This document shows positions 7,268 through 14,457 of a stretch of DNA of 14,857 nt, piece after piece. Within the stretch, counting starts at the first letter, position 1; every line of letters starts with the position of its first letter. Where the stretch lies: assembly GCA_947038135.1 (NCBI GenBank), contig CAMQVM010000013.1, forward strand, positions 1-14,857, given 5' to 3'. A program made the position numbers and the translations under genes. Source of the DNA: an uncultured Rikenellaceae bacterium (GTDB lineage Bacteria; Bacteroidota; Bacteroidia; Bacteroidales; Rikenellaceae). The notes under the pieces are model-generated. The model searched no databases, was not told the origin of the DNA, and worked only from the letters and a program-made list of their open reading frames with translations.

Positions 7268-8338
7268 TTATAGTACGTCGATACAGTTAAGATCTTTGTA
7301 AGATACTTTTAGACGCTCTACAACAGACTCCTCACCTTTGCGTAACCATACACGTGGGTCGTAGAATTTCTTATTAGGAACATCATCACCTTCTGGGTTA
7401 CCAAGCTGAGTTTGTAGGTATGCCTCTTTGCTGATATAGAAAGTACGGATACCGTTCCAGAATGCCCATTGCATATCTGTATCAAGGTTCATCTTGATTA
7501 CACCATAACCGATAGACTCTTGAATCTTAGCTGGCTCAGATCCTGAACCACCGTGAAATACAAAGTTTACTGGCTTAGCTGCTGTTCCAAGGTTAGTCTC
7601 AATGAATTTTTGAGAAGCATCAAGGATTTCTGGGCTAAGTACTACGTTACCTGACTTGTATACACCATGTACATTACCGAAAGAAGCAGCAATAGTGAAG
7701 TTAGGGCTAACAGAAGAAAGCTCTTTGTAAGCGTAAGCTACATCTTCAGGCTGAGTGTAAAGCTTAGAGATATCGATGTTTGAGTTATCAACACCATCCT
7801 CTTCGCCACCAGTGATACCTAGCTCAATCTCTAAAGTCATACCCATTTTCGCCATGCGAGTAAGGTAGCTTTTACAAATTGCGATGTTATCTTCAAGTGA
7901 CTCCTCAGAAAGGTCGATCATGTGTGAACTGAATAGTGGCTTACCTGTTGAAGCGAAATGCTTTTCACTTGCATCAAGAAGTCCATCAATCCAAGGAAGA
8001 AGCTTTTTAGCTGCATGGTCTGTATGTAAAATTACAGGTACACCATAAGACTCTGCTACTGTATGAACATGAAGAGCAGCAGATACTGCACCAGTGATAG
8101 CTGACTTCTGACCATCATTGCTTAGGCTCTTACCAGCGTAGAAAGAAGCACCACCGTTAGATAGTTGAATAATAATAGGAGAGTTAACTGCCTTTGCTGT
8201 CTCTAAAACTGCATTGATAGTATCTGTTCCTGTTACGTTTACCGCAGGAATTGCAAATCCTTTTTCTCTTGCATAAGCAAAAAGCTCTTGTACTGTTTCA
8301 CCAGTGATTACACCAGCAGGGAATTTTGTTTGACTCAT
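7268..8338 (-). CDS. fbaA: Class II (class IIA) fructose-bisphosphate aldolase
   Basis: A 356-residue zinc-dependent aldolase that cleaves fructose 1,6-bisphosphate to dihydroxyacetone phosphate and glyceraldehyde 3-phosphate, cytoplasmic. It resembles the E. coli FbaA protein along its whole length: NGGASFYAGK, HTDHAAKKLLPWIDGL with catalytic Asp107 and zinc ligand His108, SSHMIDLSEE, TLEIELGITGGEEDGVDNS with Glu172, FGNVHGVYKSG with His224, FHGGSGS with His262, and NLDTDMQWA near residue 285. All metal ligands are present, and the C-terminus ends in NCIDVL as in E. coli (NAIDVL). It has its own probable promoter overlapping the end of buk and a strong terminator, so it is likely transcribed alone as well as from upstream. 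It supplies the step after phosphofructokinase, the next gene downstream. Confidence 0.97.
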   Translation of the reverse strand: MSQTKFPAGVITGETVQELFAYAREKGFAIPAVNVTGTDTINAVLETAKAVNSPIIIQLSNGGASFYAGKSLSNDGQKSAITGAVSAALHVHTVAESYGVPVILHTDHAAKKLLPWIDGLLDASEKHFASTGKPLFSSHMIDLSEESLEDNIAICKSYLTRMAKMGMTLEIELGITGGEEDGVDNSNIDISKLYTQPEDVAYAYKELSSVSPNFTIAASFGNVHGVYKSGNVVLSPEILDASQKFIETNLGTAAKPVNFVFHGGSGSEPAKIQESIGYGVIKMNLDTDMQWAFWNGIRTFYISKEAYLQTQLGNPEGDDVPNKKFYDPRVWLRKGEESVVERLKVSYKDLNCIDVL

Positions 8339-8439
8339 TTTTTCTGTAATTTTAGTTTAAAAACTTATTTCTAGTTCTATGTTGTGTAAATTGTGTTTGC
8401 CTACCTCATGTTTTACATTGGTAAAATATTAACACGCTG

Positions 8440-8470
8440 CAAATTTACAAAATATATTTTTATTTAACAA
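8440..8470 (-). promoter_or_regulatory. Bacteroidota-type promoter for the aldolase gene
   Basis: On the minus strand TAAATTTG (8447-8440) matches the -7 box and TTG (8470-8468) the -33 element, with exactly 20 bases between. The upstream element lies inside the last codons of buk. Transcription would start near 8434, leaving a leader of about 95 bases that contains a small hairpin (8411-8426, TTTTAC/GTAAAA). Confidence 0.6.
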
Positions 8471-9534
8471 TATATCTTAGGTATTATTTTATCTTCTAAG
8501 ACTAATAATCCATTTTTTGCTAGTGCATATAGCTCATCTTCGCCCGCATGAATATCAATTTCAGCTATCCAATTTGTGTGATTTGAGATCTTTTCGCATA
8601 TATATTTATTGTGAGCAATTCCGCCAGTTAAGATTATTGCATCGACCTTTCCCTCTAGTACTGTTGACATTGCGCCAATTTCTTTTGCTATATTATATAT
8701 AAAAGCGTCTACTATTAGTTTATATTCGGTATCTCCGCTGCTTGCTATCTCTTCTATATCTTTTACATTGTTTGTTCCGAGGTGAGCTAAAAATCCACCA
8801 GCGCCAGTAATCATCTTTTTTAGCTCTTCGTGAGTATATCTACCCGAAAAAGCTAAATTTATTGCATCTGCCGCTGCTATAGATCCACATCTATCACATG
8901 AAAAAGGACCATCTCCTAGTAGTGCATTATTTACATCTACCACTAATCCTTGCTTGTGCGCACCAACTGAAACCCCGCCCCCTAAGTGGGCAACAATAAG
9001 GTTTAAGTCTTCATACTCTCTACCTATCTTATGAGCGTATGATCTGCTCACTGCTTTCTGGTTCAGTGCATGAAATATGCTTTTTCGTGGAAATAGTGGG
9101 TGACCCGAAATATGAGCTATTTCACTCATCTCATCTACGACAACAGGGTCGGCAATATATGCTTTCACCCCAACCTCTTCAGCTATAGATGCTGCTATCA
9201 ATCCACCCAAATTTGAGGCGTGCACACCGTTAACACCCACCTCAAGGTCTTTTTTCATGGCGCTATTAACTTCATATACACCAGATGGAATAGCCTTTAC
9301 TAAACCTCCTCGACCTATAACCAGTGATATATCGTTTAGTGTTATACCGCTCTTGTTTATTTCGCCAATGATTAAATCTCTACGAAATTTTTCTTGTTTC
9401 ATTACATCTCCATACTCTGATAGTTCGTCGTCGGAGTGTATTATATTTTTATCAAATAATAGCTTCTCACCTTCATAAAGTGCTATCTTTGTTGTTGTTG
9501 AACCTGGATTTATTACTAAAATAATCGGTTTCAT
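8464..9534 (-). CDS. buk: Butyrate kinase (short-chain acyl kinase)
   Basis: A 356-residue acyl kinase of the ASKHA superfamily that converts butyryl phosphate and ADP to butyrate and ATP. Family motifs: VINPGSTTTKIALYEG (residues 7-22, phosphate-1 loop), GRGGLVKAIPSGVYEVN (74-90), HASNLGG (105-111), FHALNQK (154-160), VAHLGGGVSVGAH (181-193), GDGPFS (207-212) and LTGGIAHNKYI (302-312). Length matches butyrate kinase, not acetate kinase (about 400). After GDGPFS the usual PERSG is replaced by CDRCG, giving a CxxC (Cys213, Cys216). The frame is open to 9585, but the upstream 17 codons overlap a -7 box, so the ATG at 9534-9532 (MKPIILVINPG) is preferred. ptb lies just upstream, the classical partner. 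Isobutyrate or other branched acids are possible substrates. Confidence 0.93.
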   Translation of the reverse strand: MKPIILVINPGSTTTKIALYEGEKLLFDKNIIHSDDELSEYGDVMKQEKFRRDLIIGEINKSGITLNDISLVIGRGGLVKAIPSGVYEVNSAMKKDLEVGVNGVHASNLGGLIAASIAEEVGVKAYIADPVVVDEMSEIAHISGHPLFPRKSIFHALNQKAVSRSYAHKIGREYEDLNLIVAHLGGGVSVGAHKQGLVVDVNNALLGDGPFSCDRCGSIAAADAINLAFSGRYTHEELKKMITGAGGFLAHLGTNNVKDIEEIASSGDTEYKLIVDAFIYNIAKEIGAMSTVLEGKVDAIILTGGIAHNKYICEKISNHTNWIAEIDIHAGEDELYALAKNGLLVLEDKIIPKIYC

Positions 9535-9567
9535 TGTTTTGTTTTTAGATGCTAATATTGTGTTATG

Positions 9568-9575
9568 CAAAAATA
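9568..9575 (-). promoter_or_regulatory. Possible -7 box for buk
   Basis: On the minus strand TATTTTTG matches TAnnTTTG and lies 33 bases before the preferred buk ATG. No -33 TTG stands at the right distance, so strength is uncertain. If used, buk would have a promoter separate from ptb. Confidence 0.4.
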
Positions 9576-9651
9576 AATAGTACAACTTCAGAAAATTAAT
9601 CTATTAAATTTAATGTGTTGAATGATTATGTAGTTTTACTCCATCACACCA

Positions 9652-9738
9652 TTACTTACACCACTTACATTACTCATTACTTACATTGCTTGTATTACTT
9701 ACACTACTCATTACTTACATTGCTTAATGTTACTTACA
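9652..9738. repeat. Degenerate tandem repeat in the ptb-buk gap
   Basis: Six copies of the 9-base word TTACTTACA (one as CCACTTACA) begin at 9652, 9661, 9677, 9695, 9711 and 9730. Within them a 29-base unit at 9663-9691 recurs at 9697-9725 with one difference, a 34-base period. Read on the minus strand the word is TGTAAGTAA, and the copy at 9738-9730 is the last two codons plus stop of ptb. The array looks like local duplication of the gene end. No function is visible. Confidence 0.8.
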
Positions 9739-10632
9739 TTGAAGTACAGCTAGTGCTATTGAGTATATTTTTGTCTGTTCGCTATCTCCACGTGAGGTAA
9801 GTACACATGGTGCGCTTGCTCCTACTACAACTCCTGCTAGCTCTGCTTTACATAGCTTTGTGGCACATTTGAAAAATGCGTTTGCCGACTCAATTGAAGG
9901 AAAAATCAGTGCATCTGCATCTGCATCAATAGGCGAGTGTAGCCCTTTCAGCTCTGCCGCCTCTTTATCTATGGCAACATCTACCGCTAGTGGTCCATCT
10001 ATAATTGCACCGCTTATTTGTCCTCTATCGGCCATTTTTGCTATCAGTGCTGCATCTACACACGACTGAATTTTTGGTAGCACTTGTTCTGTTGGAGCTA
10101 TTAGTGCTATTTTAGGTAGCTCTATGCCCATAGATTTACATACCGATATAGCATACTTTGTCAACATTACCTTCTCGTTAAGAGTTGGGGCTGGTATCAC
10201 TGCTACATCTGTTACAACAAGTAGTTTATGATAGGTTGGTATCTCTAGTATTGCTATGTGGCTAATAACGCTCTTAAAGCCTACCAGTCCCTCTTCTTTT
10301 GAAAGTATAGCCCTCATGTATATATCTGTTGAGCAGCTTCCTTTCATCAAGATATCAGCACCTTTTTCACGTATCATTTTTGTTGCAGCCTTAGCTGATT
10401 GAACAGCATCTTTTGCATTTACAATGTTAAAGTGAGTATGATCTATATTGTTTGTTTTACAAACATCTATTATTACATCTCTATTTCCAATAAGAGTAGC
10501 CTCTACTACATCATGCTTCACTGCACTGTCAATAGCCGATATAGTGTGTATATCATTGGCATACACAGCTACAAGGCGTTTCTTGCCATGCTCTTTAGCT
10601 GCTTTTATCAAATACTCTAATTTTGTAATCAT
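9730..10632 (-). CDS. ptb: Phosphate butyryltransferase (phosphotransbutyrylase)
   Basis: A 300-residue member of the PTA/PTB family that exchanges the CoA of butyryl-CoA for phosphate, giving butyryl phosphate for the kinase encoded next. Seen motifs: KRLVAVYANDIHTI near the start (18-31), GADILMKGS (91-99), IPAPTLNEKVMLTKYAI (146-162), DGPLAVDVAI (212-221), DADALIFPSIESANAFFK (238-255) and GASAPCVLTSRGDS (271-284, usually GAKAPVVLTSRADS). Length and motifs fit Ptb rather than Pta, which is encoded two genes upstream. The frame extends 10 codons further to a TTG inside the ackA terminator hairpin; the ATG at 10632-10630 (MITKLEYLIKAAKE) is preferred. The stop codon lies in the repeat array before buk. 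The substrate may be butyryl-CoA or a branched acyl-CoA. Confidence 0.92.
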   Translation of the reverse strand: MITKLEYLIKAAKEHGKKRLVAVYANDIHTISAIDSAVKHDVVEATLIGNRDVIIDVCKTNNIDHTHFNIVNAKDAVQSAKAATKMIREKGADILMKGSCSTDIYMRAILSKEEGLVGFKSVISHIAILEIPTYHKLLVVTDVAVIPAPTLNEKVMLTKYAISVCKSMGIELPKIALIAPTEQVLPKIQSCVDAALIAKMADRGQISGAIIDGPLAVDVAIDKEAAELKGLHSPIDADADALIFPSIESANAFFKCATKLCKAELAGVVVGASAPCVLTSRGDSEQTKIYSIALAVLQCK

Positions 10633-10653
10633 CTCTTGCCCTTTTATGAAAAA

Positions 10654-10687
10654 TTGACTCAAAATTATATTTCAAATTTTGAGTCAA
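10654..10687 (-). terminator. Intrinsic terminator after ackA
   Basis: A perfect 13-bp stem (TTGACTCAAAATT and its complement) around an 8-base loop, followed on the minus strand by TTTTT (10653-10649). It begins 15 bases after the ackA stop codon and ends 21 bases before the ptb ATG. It should separate pta-ackA from ptb-buk transcription. The downstream arm also contains TAATTTTG (10667-10660), a match to the -7 box, which could start ptb transcription. Confidence 0.8.
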
Positions 10688-10702
10688 TATTATTTACTAT
10701 TA

Positions 10703-11920
10703 TTAGTCACATTTTGTAGGTCGCAGCAGGCGGTAAGTGTCGCTAGCTATTACATACTCTTCATTAGTTAGAGTAACTACAACTTTAACTTTTGAGTTTG
10801 GTGTAGATATCTCAGTGTCGATACCCCAAGCATCATCATTAACTTGCTTGTTTATCTCGATACCCATATACTCTAATCCTGTACATGCGCCATAACGAAC
10901 ATCCCAATCGTGCTCACCAACACCACCAGTAAAGATAATCATATCTACACCACCCATGATAGCAGCATATTGTCCGATATATTTCTTAACACGTGAGTTG
11001 TATATGCTAAGAGCAAGTTGTGCTTGTTTGTCACCTGCTAGTGCAGCATCTACATTGTCACGCATATCTGAAGATATACCACCTACTCCAATTAAACCAG
11101 ACTCCTTGTTAATAAGGTTGTTTATAGAATTTAAGCCTACACCCTCTTTTTCAGCGATATATAATAATACACTAGGGTCGATATCTCCACAACGAGTACC
11201 CATCATCAAGCCGTCTACTGGAGTAAAGCCCATTGATGTATCGATAGATTTACCGTTTAATACAGCGGTGATAGATCCACCATTACCTAAGTGGCAAGTG
11301 ATTAACTTAGAGTTTTCAAGGTCAAAACCGTAAGCTTTACACGCCTTTTTAGCTACATATTTGTGACTTGTACCGTGAAAACCATATTTACGGATACGCA
11401 TCTCTTTATAATACTTATAAGGTATTGCGTAGATAAAGTTCTCTTTTGGCATTGTTTGGTGAAAAGAAGTATCAAATGCTGCTACCTGCTGAATAGTTGG
11501 TAAAAGACCTTCTATTGCAAGTATACCTTTAAGGTTTGCAGGGTTATGAAGAGGAGCAAGCTCAATACAGCTCTCTATCTTCTTCTTAACATCATCGTTT
11601 ACAATTGCACTATCAGTGAAGTACTCACCACCATGAGCAACTCTATGACCTACCGCCTCGATGTCAGCAAATGAGTTAAGTACACCATGTGTAGGGTCTA
11701 CAATCATATTAAGAATCATGTTGATTCCTACTGTATGATCAGGAATATCCTTTACAGTTTTGTATACATCTTTACCTACTGGCTTATGAGTTAGTGTACC
11801 GTCTGTAAGACCTACACGCTCAACTTGTCCCTTTGCTAAAAGGTTGTTTGTAGTACCCTCCATATCAATTACTTGATATTTAATAGATGAGCTACCACAA
11901 TTTAAAACTAGAATTATCAT
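10703..11920 (-). CDS. ackA: Acetate kinase
   Basis: A 405-residue ASKHA-fold kinase that makes acetate and ATP from acetyl phosphate and ADP, the main ATP-yielding step of acetate fermentation. All family signatures are present: LVLNCGSSSIKYQV (residues 4-17, Asn7), VGHRVAHGGE (90-99, Arg93), AAFDTSFHQTMP (147-158, catalytic Asp150 and His154), KYGFHGTSHKYVA (178-190, His182), HLGNGGSITAV (210-220), TPVDGLMMGTRCGDIDP (233-249, Arg243), FTGGVGEHD (330-338) and a C-terminal TNEEYVIASDT with the magnesium-site Glu. Length is normal. The ATG at 11920 directly precedes the first strand. pta lies 49 bases upstream with no terminator between, so the two form the classic pta-ackA operon; a strong hairpin follows. 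Confidence 0.97.
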   Translation of the reverse strand: MIILVLNCGSSSIKYQVIDMEGTTNNLLAKGQVERVGLTDGTLTHKPVGKDVYKTVKDIPDHTVGINMILNMIVDPTHGVLNSFADIEAVGHRVAHGGEYFTDSAIVNDDVKKKIESCIELAPLHNPANLKGILAIEGLLPTIQQVAAFDTSFHQTMPKENFIYAIPYKYYKEMRIRKYGFHGTSHKYVAKKACKAYGFDLENSKLITCHLGNGGSITAVLNGKSIDTSMGFTPVDGLMMGTRCGDIDPSVLLYIAEKEGVGLNSINNLINKESGLIGVGGISSDMRDNVDAALAGDKQAQLALSIYNSRVKKYIGQYAAIMGGVDMIIFTGGVGEHDWDVRYGACTGLEYMGIEINKQVNDDAWGIDTEISTPNSKVKVVVTLTNEEYVIASDTYRLLRPTKCD

Positions 11921-11969
11921 ATTATTATATCTTTTATGTTTTTTGTACTATTGTTACTTTTTTGTTCTC

Positions 11970-12974
11970 TTAATTTTTATAAGCCTGTGCTTGACACGCT
12001 GTAATAGCTACAAGGTTTACAATATCGCTCACTGAACATCCTCTTGAAAGGTCGTTTATAGGAGCTGCCATACCTTGAAGAATAGGACCAATAGCATCAC
12101 ATCCTGCAAGGCGTTGTACTAGCTTATACGCAATATTACCAACCTCTAATGTAGGAAATACAAGCACGTTAGCACGTCCTGCGATCTTGCTATCAGGTGC
12201 TTTTTTGCTACCGATACCTGGAATAATTGCAGCGTCAGCTTGAAGCTCGCCATCTATTGCTAGTGTTGGGTCAAGCTCTTGTGCTATTTTTGTTGCTTGT
12301 GCTACCTTATCTACCATTTCGTGCTTTGCAGATCCTTTAGTTGAAAAGCTTAACATTGCAATACGTGGCTCGATACCAGCAATTACTCTAGCAGTACGAC
12401 CAGTCTCAACAGCTATCTCAGCAAGCTCAGCAGCAGTAGGGTTAGGGTGAACAGCGCAATCAGCAAATAACATAAGTCCATCTTCACCAAAATGTGATGG
12501 TACGTCCATTAAAAATGCTCCCGATACTACCGATACCCCTGGTTTTGTCTTTACATACTGAAACGCAGGACGCAAAACATCACCAGTAGAGTTGTCTGCA
12601 CCAGCTACTTCACCATCTGCATCACCATTTTTGATCATTAATACTGATAAAAATAGTGGGTCTTTGATTAGCTCCTCTGCCTTTTCACGGGTTAAGCCTT
12701 TAGCCTCTCTGATCTTAAGCATTAAATCTACATATTCATCTTTCTTAGGGTTGTTCAAAGGGTCTACAATCGTAGCTTTCGTAATAGAAGTTAAATTCCA
12801 TTCAATAGCTTTAGTTGTAATCTCCTCTTTTGGTCCAATAAGAATGATGTTTGATAAACCCTCTTCTATACAAATGTTTGCGGCACGTAGAGTTCTCTCC
12901 TCTGTTCCCTCTGGCAAAACAATGCTCATTTTATTTTTCTGAGCTTTTGCTTTGATTGTTTCTAGTAATTTCAC
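11970..12974 (-). CDS. pta: Phosphate acetyltransferase (short form)
   Basis: A 334-residue phosphotransacetylase that converts acetyl-CoA and phosphate to acetyl phosphate and CoA, cytoplasmic. It consists of only the PTA_PTB catalytic domain, without the N-terminal regulatory domains of the long (about 700 residue) enterobacterial enzyme. Motifs: IVLPEGTEERTLRAA (18-32), GADNSTGDVLRPAFQY (125-140), SGAFLMD (151-157), FADCAVHPNPTAAELAEIA (170-188), RIAMLSFSTKGSA (204-216), DGELQADAAIIP (241-252), NVLVFPTLEVGNIAYKL (269-285) and GPILQGMAAPINDLSRGCS (296-314), the phosphate and CoA region. First gene of pta-ackA, with a 204-base upstream region holding a probable promoter. It is homologous to ptb in this same cluster. 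Confidence 0.96.
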   Translation of the reverse strand: MKLLETIKAKAQKNKMSIVLPEGTEERTLRAANICIEEGLSNIILIGPKEEITTKAIEWNLTSITKATIVDPLNNPKKDEYVDLMLKIREAKGLTREKAEELIKDPLFLSVLMIKNGDADGEVAGADNSTGDVLRPAFQYVKTKPGVSVVSGAFLMDVPSHFGEDGLMLFADCAVHPNPTAAELAEIAVETGRTARVIAGIEPRIAMLSFSTKGSAKHEMVDKVAQATKIAQELDPTLAIDGELQADAAIIPGIGSKKAPDSKIAGRANVLVFPTLEVGNIAYKLVQRLAGCDAIGPILQGMAAPINDLSRGCSVSDIVNLVAITACQAQAYKN

Positions 12975-13121
12975 GATAATATCTATTTGTGGTCATTTAA
13001 TTTAGACCCAATTTGTAATAATATTTATATTAGTATATTGTATACTTAACTTTAGTGTAAAAGCCTCTGATAAGGTGGTTGTAGTTGTAAGAAAAGTCTC
13101 TCTTTTGTTTTATACCTACTA

Positions 13122-13129
13122 CAAAGTTA
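13122..13129 (-). promoter_or_regulatory. Probable -7 box for pta-ackA
   Basis: On the minus strand TAACTTTG matches TAnnTTTG. A GTG sits 18 bases upstream in place of the TTG -33 element, a poor match. Transcription would start near 13116 and give a leader of about 140 bases. I see only short AT-rich hairpins in that leader and no riboswitch that I recognise. Confidence 0.5.
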
Positions 13130-13178
13130 AAAAATAAATTGGAATTTCACTCTATATAATTATAAAAAATAAAAATTT

Positions 13179-13457
13179 CTACTCGCTCTCCTCTTTAAAA
13201 TCTTCTAAATCTACCTTAGAATTTAAGATGGTTTCAATCTTCTCTTTATCGCTACTATTTGCTATAACCCTAACCATTAAATTGCTGTTAAATATAGGAT
13301 ATATATCACTCATTCCTTGGTCAATAATTTGAGTATTAATGCCTTTAGCTCCTAGAAGAGTATTGATAACAACAGCTTCATGCAAGCTTTGGTAGCATCC
13401 TACTAAAAAAAATTCTGAATCATTTCTTTCCATAATATCTATATAATTAGTTGTCAT
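13179..13457 (-). CDS. Small DUF2007-like protein (putative signal-transducing protein family)
   Basis: A 92-residue protein with the start MTTNYIDIMERNDSEFF. The region from FFLVGCYQSLHEAVVINTLL through GAKGINTQIIDQGMSDIYPI to LMVRVIANSSDKEKIETIL follows the pattern of DUF2007 proteins: a ferredoxin-like fold in which a helix selecting between subunits follows the first strand, then I(D/E)xQ and a second strand-helix. Their function is unknown; the family name is only a label. The acidic tail (EDFKEESE) is typical of small cytosolic proteins. The frame also reaches a TTG at 13484 within a small hairpin (AGCCTT/AAGGCT), but the ATG at 13457-13455 is more likely; Met at residue 9 (13433) is a second choice. 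It lies upstream of pta on the same strand and is divergent from cysE. Confidence 0.65.
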   Translation of the reverse strand: MTTNYIDIMERNDSEFFLVGCYQSLHEAVVINTLLGAKGINTQIIDQGMSDIYPIFNSNLMVRVIANSSDKEKIETILNSKVDLEDFKEESE

Positions 13458-13587
13458 GTTTTGGTTATTGCAGCCTTTTTTCAAGGCTAATAATTAATCA
13501 AAGTTAAAAAAAATATCGTTATTAATAAAATATTTTATACTTTTATTATTTAAATAAGCATTTTACCCATCAATTTAATTTTAAAAT

Positions 13588-14457
13588 ATGAACAAAATTA
13601 TTGCATCTGCAATCGAAAATACAGCAAATGATCTATCTCATGAAGATGGAAACATACATCTTCAAAGTAGTTGCAACCTCCCAAATATTGAAAAACTTAA
13701 AGAGTTTGTTGAGCTTGTTAATAAAGTTGTGTTTCCTTGTTTTTTTGGTAGTTCAACAGATAATAGCCATCTGCTTAAAAATCACCTATCTATAGATCTC
13801 GAAAATATTATCAATATACTTTCAGTGCAAGTTGATAAAGCGTTGTTGTTTAGTGAGTCTGTTGCTGGTGATGGGGCAAATATAGCCATTGAGTTTGTTA
13901 AGTCAATACCATCGGTTAAAAGGTCACTTTTTACCGATATAGAGGCCATGTTTGATGCTGATCCTGCAGCCCGAAGCCATGGTGAGATACTTTTCTGTTA
14001 TCCATCTATCATTGCCATGACTCACTATCGTATAGCACATGAGCTAGTTAAGCTTGAGGTGCCACTATTGCCTCGTATAATAACCGAGATGGCACACTCT
14101 AAAACAGGTATAGATATACATCCTGCAGCGCAAATAGCCGACTACTTCGTTATTGATCATGGCACGGGAGTTGTTATAGGCGAAACGTGTATTATAGGCG
14201 AGCGAGTAAAGCTCTATCAAGGTGTCACGCTCGGAGCACGTAGCTTTAAGCTTGATGATAGTGGTAATCCTATAAATACACCACGACATCCAATTATTGA
14301 AGACGGGGTTACTATATACTCTAACGCCTCTATTCTAGGTCGTATTACTATTGGTAAAGGTGCTGTTATTGGAGGCAACACTTGGGTGACTAATGATGTT
14401 GCTCCTAATTCAAAAATATCTCAACACTCCTTAAAATTAAAAGTTAATGAAAAATAA
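13588..14457 (+). CDS. cysE: Serine O-acetyltransferase
   Basis: A 289-residue enzyme that acetylates L-serine with acetyl-CoA, giving O-acetylserine for cysteine synthesis. Residues 1 to about 165 are the helical N-terminal domain, longer than in E. coli CysE. The C-terminal left-handed beta-helix begins at GIDIHPAAQIADYFVIDHGTGVVIGE (174-199), with Asp190 and His191, and continues through TPRHPIIEDGVTIYSNASIL (231-250) with His234; these match the catalytic Asp-His and second His of the family. Hexapeptide repeats run to about 272. The C-terminus is SLKLKVNEK and lacks the terminal Ile that E. coli CysE inserts into the CysK active site. The gene overlaps cysK by 11 bases. The ATG at 13588 follows an AT-rich leader without a clear promoter. 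Confidence 0.93.
   Translation: MNKIIASAIENTANDLSHEDGNIHLQSSCNLPNIEKLKEFVELVNKVVFPCFFGSSTDNSHLLKNHLSIDLENIINILSVQVDKALLFSESVAGDGANIAIEFVKSIPSVKRSLFTDIEAMFDADPAARSHGEILFCYPSIIAMTHYRIAHELVKLEVPLLPRIITEMAHSKTGIDIHPAAQIADYFVIDHGTGVVIGETCIIGERVKLYQGVTLGARSFKLDDSGNPINTPRHPIIEDGVTIYSNASILGRITIGKGAVIGGNTWVTNDVAPNSKISQHSLKLKVNEK

Noticed and set aside
9652..9738. CRISPR array
   Set aside because: Repeats are 9 bases and degenerate, spacers are 0-10 bases and themselves repeated, and no cas gene is present.
12975..13178. Riboswitch in the pta leader
   Set aside because: No conserved aptamer core is visible; only short AT-rich hairpins such as AGTATA/TATACT.
14065..14289. 74-codon minus-strand frame inside cysE
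   Set aside because: Antisense shadow of the hexapeptide-repeat region with no motif or promoter.
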